Under the pieces are notes generated by a model that did not search any database, was not told where the DNA came from, and saw only the letters and a list, made by a program, of their open reading frames with translations. Below are positions 60,600 through 64,000 of a stretch of 64,000 nucleotides of DNA, piece by piece; within the stretch, counting starts at the first letter, position 1; each line of letters begins with the position of its first letter. The position numbers and the translations under genes were made by a program. Source of the DNA: Epiperipatus broadwayi (lineage: Eukaryota; Onychophora; Udeonychophora; Euonychophora; Peripatidae); assembly GCA_028023455.1 (NCBI GenBank), contig JAQFVV010000013.1:15760258-15824257 (forward strand), given 5' to 3'.

Positions 60600-61490
60600 T
60601 TCTTTCATCTTTACATTTTAAAAATTATTATTATCAATACTATACTTTCTGCTAAACAAAATATTCTTAATGAATTTGTCAGAATATTCAATACTAGGGT
60701 AATCTTTATAAAATTGTCTTTTTAACAAAACCATCTTTTTAAAACTATTTAATTTCTCATTTCTATAACAAAAAATCCTTGTTTTATGAAAAACAGATTG
60801 ATCATCATCAAATCTAATAATAGATCGTAAATTCTTATTTTTAACATTACTATATACCAAATAATTATTGTTTAAATTTCTTATCAATAAATCTAAAAAC
60901 TTTACCCCCCCCCCCATATATTTTATAGAAGGAGCAAAACTATTCAATTTTTTTAATAATTCTTCTAATTTATCTTTTCCAACTATAAGCAAACAATCAC
61001 CAGCAAATCTAACAAACAAATCTAAAAACACATAGTAATTAATATTTTTTTCTTCCAAATAATTAATATAAGCCAAACAAAGTAAAGGATAAATAATATA
61101 ATCTAAAATCTGCTCTCTTTTTTCTTTTAAAATTCCCTTTTTATAAAAAAAAAATCTTCTCCCAAAAAAAAAATTTTAAATTATTTTTTTTAAAAAAAAA
61201 ACAGTGACAATAGCAAAATTAATAAAATCGTTTAAAAACCATTTAGGAACCTAACATTTTATTCATTCAACAACTACCAGTAAATTCAAAAATAAACCTT
61301 AAAAAAAAAAAAAAAATCTTTATGAGCTTTAATATTCCACTCTATTAAATATTTTAAAACTTTGCATTTTCTTCATAATACCTATTAAATTTCTTTTAAT
61401 CAAACTATTATGATCTTTTGCTAAACAAATGTATTTAATACTTTTCAATTCTTTATCAATTTTTTTTCTAAACACATCTTTTTTTTATTA
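60600..61490 (-). pseudogene. Penelope-like element reverse transcriptase, minus copy (RT palm to thumb)
   Basis: The long frame (61076-60618, 152 codons) reads AYINYLEEKN, then FVRFAGDCLLIVGKDKLEELLKKLN, where RFAGD is a changed form of the R-[FY]-[AV]-D-D catalytic box, then GVKFLDLLI (the F-L-D-x-x-I block after it), QSVFHKTRIFCYRNEK and FYKDYPS. This order (Y/F-A-D-D, F-L-D, the R-I-F-C piece, the G-Y-P-x piece) is that of PLE reverse transcriptases. The second catalytic D is kept but the first is G, so the copy is inactive. Upstream, up to 61490, frames are broken. The GIY-YIG part is not found below 60600. It meets a plus copy of the same family at about 61510. Confidence 0.7.
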
Positions 61491-61529
61491 TGGCAAAATA
61501 GTCATTTTGTCATGATGAAAGGAGATGTT

Positions 61530-63240
61530 TTTTAAGAAAAAAAGTTGATAAAGAATTGAATAATGTTAAATAAGTACTTAGCAAAAGATCCTGGTAGTTT
61601 GATTAAAAGGAATTTAATAAATATTATAAAAAAAAAATGCAAAGTTTAAAAATGTTTAATAGAGTGAAATATTTAAAATGGCATCCAAATGATTTCATAT
61701 CAGCTAAGATGTAAATATTAAAACTCACAAAGATTTTTTTTTAGATTTATTTTTGACTTTACTGGTAAGTTGGACTTTTAGGTTCTTGAGTAGTTTTTTA
61801 AAAGAATTTGTCAATTTTGATAATTATATTGTTTCATCTTCTTTTGAGGCCTTTGAAAAGATTAATAATTTTAAAATTAGAAAACAATTATATATATGGC
61901 AGTTTAAATATGCATCAAACTTTTAATAGAATCAGCAATGTTAAAGTTCTTATTTCTTAGTTAATAATGGATCTTTGTCTAGAAATAAAATTAAGGTTAT
62001 TAAATGTTTACTTTTGTTATTGAAAGATTATATGTACTTTACTTATAATGATAAGTTTTATATAAAGAGCCTGCTACTAGCTCTAAACAAGCTTAAATTT
62101 TTTTTTTTTTTAAGCTTGTTTAGAGCTAGTAGCAAGCTCTTTATATATTACATATGGGTAATACAAGCTATATAGGTCATGTGATATATGACTGATTTTT
62201 ACTATAAGTTTTATAAGATTAAAGGAGAGTGGATATTAAGTTATATTATTTTTCCTTTATTTTGTTCAGCTAATCTTAATTATTTAAAATATTATTTTTG
62301 CCTTGTATATATTTAAAGTTGCTTGTTAGATATGTTGATTCTTTGCTCATAAATGAAAAGGAAAAATTAGAAGAATTATTAAATATATTTAGTAGTTTTG
62401 ATTCTTCTACAAAATATATTTTAGAAAGGGGGCAGGGATAGATTTTGCTAACTTAAAAGTTTTTAGATTTATGAGTGATAAGAGATCTAAACAATCATTG
62501 TTTGGTATGTAGGTATGTTAAAAGGATTTAAGATCTATTATTAGATCTGATAATTATCAATCTGTCTTCCACAAAGCATGACATTTTTGTTATAGAAACC
62601 AAAGATTAAATAGTTCTAAAGATAGCTTTGTTTTAAAAAAGGCTATTTTATAAAGATTATCTTAGTACTAACTATTCTATAAATTTATAGTAGTATGATA
62701 ATAATAATTTTAAAAATGTAAAATTAAAAAAAACCAATATGATTTTATCCATTTGCCTTTTAAATTATCTTTAAAAAAGAATTATAATTTGAGAATAAGA
62801 AAGCAGCATGAAAAAAAGTGTTAGTTTAAATAATTTATTGAATAATACGAGATATTTGATAAGAATACCATTCATTCCTGTAGTTTATATTATTCCTTGT
62901 TTTTGTAAAGAAATTATACATAGGTCAAAGAAGTATAAGTTTAAATGAACAAGTAAAAGTTCATAAAAGTAGGGTAAAAAATAAACATCTTTAATCTGCA
63001 TTATATATATTCATAAAAGAAATACAGGCCGTATGATTATGTTTCAACAAACTAAGGTTGTCTTCTTTAAAAAGAGTTGAAGAATATTATTAAAAATTTA
63101 TTACATTGAAACTATGAGGAAATTTATCTAGTATATCTTTATGATGCAGTTGTCTTTCTATCAACTTGAGAAGTTTGCCTTAGCAATGAAACCAATTGTT
63201 TGTGATATTTTAGTTTTTAAATTTTGGCTGGTTTTTATTT
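61530..63240 (+). pseudogene. Penelope-like element, plus copy (RT, GIY-YIG trace and tail)
   Basis: Homologous to the minus copy and further 3'. From 61540: KELNNVK-like start, then SRNKIKVIKCLL and DYMYFTYNDKFYI near 61975-62060 (PLE RT: the F-x-x-N-x-x-F-Y block before motif B), an insertion, then FYKIKGEWILSYIIFPLF near 62208, LRSIIRSDNYQSVFHKA near 62527, and FIPVVYIIPCFCKEIIHRSKK near 62870, a decayed GIY-YIG start (compare IPGVVYKIPC-x-C in the 39-kb copies). At 63165-63195 the tail reads acTTGAGAAgt, then tagcaatGAAACcaattg, a weak version of the hammerhead-like module. Frames are broken many times. Confidence 0.7.
62051..62215. mobile_element. Small foldback nested in the Penelope-like RT, with 12-bp target duplication
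   Basis: The 12-base repeat ataagttttata at 62051-62062 and 62204-62215 flanks a 141-bp insertion that splits the RT between the F-Y of FTYNDKFY and the F-Y-K-I-K-G of the next piece. The insertion starts with a hairpin of about 32-bp arms (agagc-ctgctactagctct/agagctagtag-caagctct) around a T-rich loop, followed by gtaatacaagctatataggt and catgtgatatatgact. That tail matches the end of the retrozyme-like subfamily at 27.7-28.1 kb. So it is a truncated, folded copy of that family in an older PLE. Confidence 0.75.
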
Positions 63241-64000
63241 GGTGTAATTTATATATATATATAAGGCTACTTTAAAAAAAGTAATCACAGACTTCTAGAT
63301 TAATAAAGAAAACATTGTCAATTTAAGAGGATTTATATGCAGCCCTATCAAGATAACCAAAAACATGACTATGCGCTAAATATTTGATATAGTATGTAGT
63401 ATAATAACATATCTTTTTGTAAAGTGCCTTATGGCTCTAAATCTCTCCAACATTTTATGTCTGCTGCGATTATAAGAATGACAACATGATCTCTATTCCA
63501 TATTACATTATAATGATTATTAAGATATTTTATCTATTCCATATGTAACATTTAATTCACTTTCCGATAGTGCAAAATAAGCAGTTATATTGATATATCA
63601 TGCTAAGAACAACTTGGACAAGATATCTTATTTTTTAAAAATTCCCCTTATATATTATTACCTACCTATTTAAAGATATTTTATTTGGCCAGGATAAAAA
63701 AAATATTTTGCACTACTGTCTAACAATTAATACTAACGTGCAAAAACATTTTTAAAAATAATAATAAAAAATTAAAGGAGTTTTGCTTTATTTGATATCT
63801 TGCGATGCTATTCATTAAATTCTTCTATAACTAACTTTTCTTTCTGAAAGACTTCAACATCTTGTTCAATCATAGCTTTCTACTGTATTCTATCATCAAT
63901 ATCTTCCCAATGAAAGTAATTAATATTGCATTTTGTGAAAGATCTTTGAAATGATTTTTAAAACACAACCATAAAAATGATTAAGTTTAGGAAATTTATT
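63241..64000. other. AT-rich stretch with no recognisable gene
   Basis: A plus-strand reading near 63418-63476 (VPYGSKSLQHFMSAAI) has a faint likeness to a retroviral-type RT motif but nothing adjacent supports it. Confidence 0.4.

Noticed and set aside
63418-63600. A Gypsy or BEL reverse-transcriptase fragment
   Set aside because: A single loose match (VPYGSKSLQHFM) without the neighbouring catalytic box or any other pol motif.
1-64000. CRISPR array, bacterial operon, rRNA or an intact tRNA gene
   Set aside because: No regularly spaced short repeats, no bacterial gene layout, no rRNA-like block; the only tRNA-like sequences are SINE copies.

Overview
This window is eukaryotic, very AT-rich (roughly a quarter G+C by eye, not counted), and looks like intergenic or intronic DNA from an invertebrate animal. 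I find no intact host gene. The coding similarity I can recognise belongs to decayed transposable elements: RTE-like LINEs with an AP endonuclease and reverse transcriptase, a second LINE family with a C-terminal zinc-knuckle-like region, Ty3/Gypsy pol fragments, Penelope-like elements (PLEs) with an RT and a GIY-YIG endonuclease, and a tRNA-derived SINE. This mix fits many AT-rich metazoans (cnidarians, chelicerates, flatworms, some molluscs and insects); the sequence alone does not decide the species.

Layout. 1-8 kb: two minus-strand LINE fragments with internal tandem duplications and a SINE scar. 8.7-9.0 kb: a compact foldback repeat. 9.9-11.4 kb: a repeat-poor stretch that keeps many CpGs while most of the window is CpG-poor. 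13.6-16.7 kb: a nearly full-length RTE LINE on the minus strand. 16.9-18.6 kb: Gypsy pol on the plus strand, ending at a long inverted repeat (18.6-19.3 kb). 19.3-19.7 kb: a monomer of a short repeat, here called the retrozyme-like family. 23.8-25.8 kb: LINE fragments. 26.6-28.8 kb: a cluster of inverted repeats. 28.9-33.8 kb: Gypsy pol followed by a LINE, both minus. 35.2 kb: an intact-looking tRNA SINE. 37.7-39.7 kb: a foldback and a head-to-head pair of PLE 3' ends. 43.9-44.6 kb: a near-perfect foldback. 52.74-53.63 kb: a retrozyme-like insertion with a 15-bp target duplication. 60.6-63.2 kb: a head-to-head pair of PLE RT copies, one interrupted by a small foldback with its own 12-bp target duplication. 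The remaining stretches show nothing I can name.

The most interesting signal is a short RNA-like module repeated six times in the retrozyme-like family (19.4, 27.5, 27.9, 28.0, 52.9 and 53.4 kb). It reads CTGANGA, a short hairpin, GAAAC, then a small palindrome usually ending in GTC, and its two outer flanks are complementary. This is the layout of a type I hammerhead ribozyme. The variable base of the core takes all four nucleotides, and the outer stem is complementary with different sequence in two subfamilies. A related module with TTGAAGA in place of CTGANGA sits in the 3' tail of the PLE copy at 39.5 kb and in the 18.7/19.2 kb foldback. Hammerhead motifs are known in PLEs and in small non-autonomous retrozymes, so the window may hold an autonomous PLE family and a non-autonomous partner. 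Several of these repeats share one arrangement: a partial direct copy, a full unit and an inverted copy. Whether the module is catalytic is not shown; an A-A mismatch at the base of stem II argues for caution.
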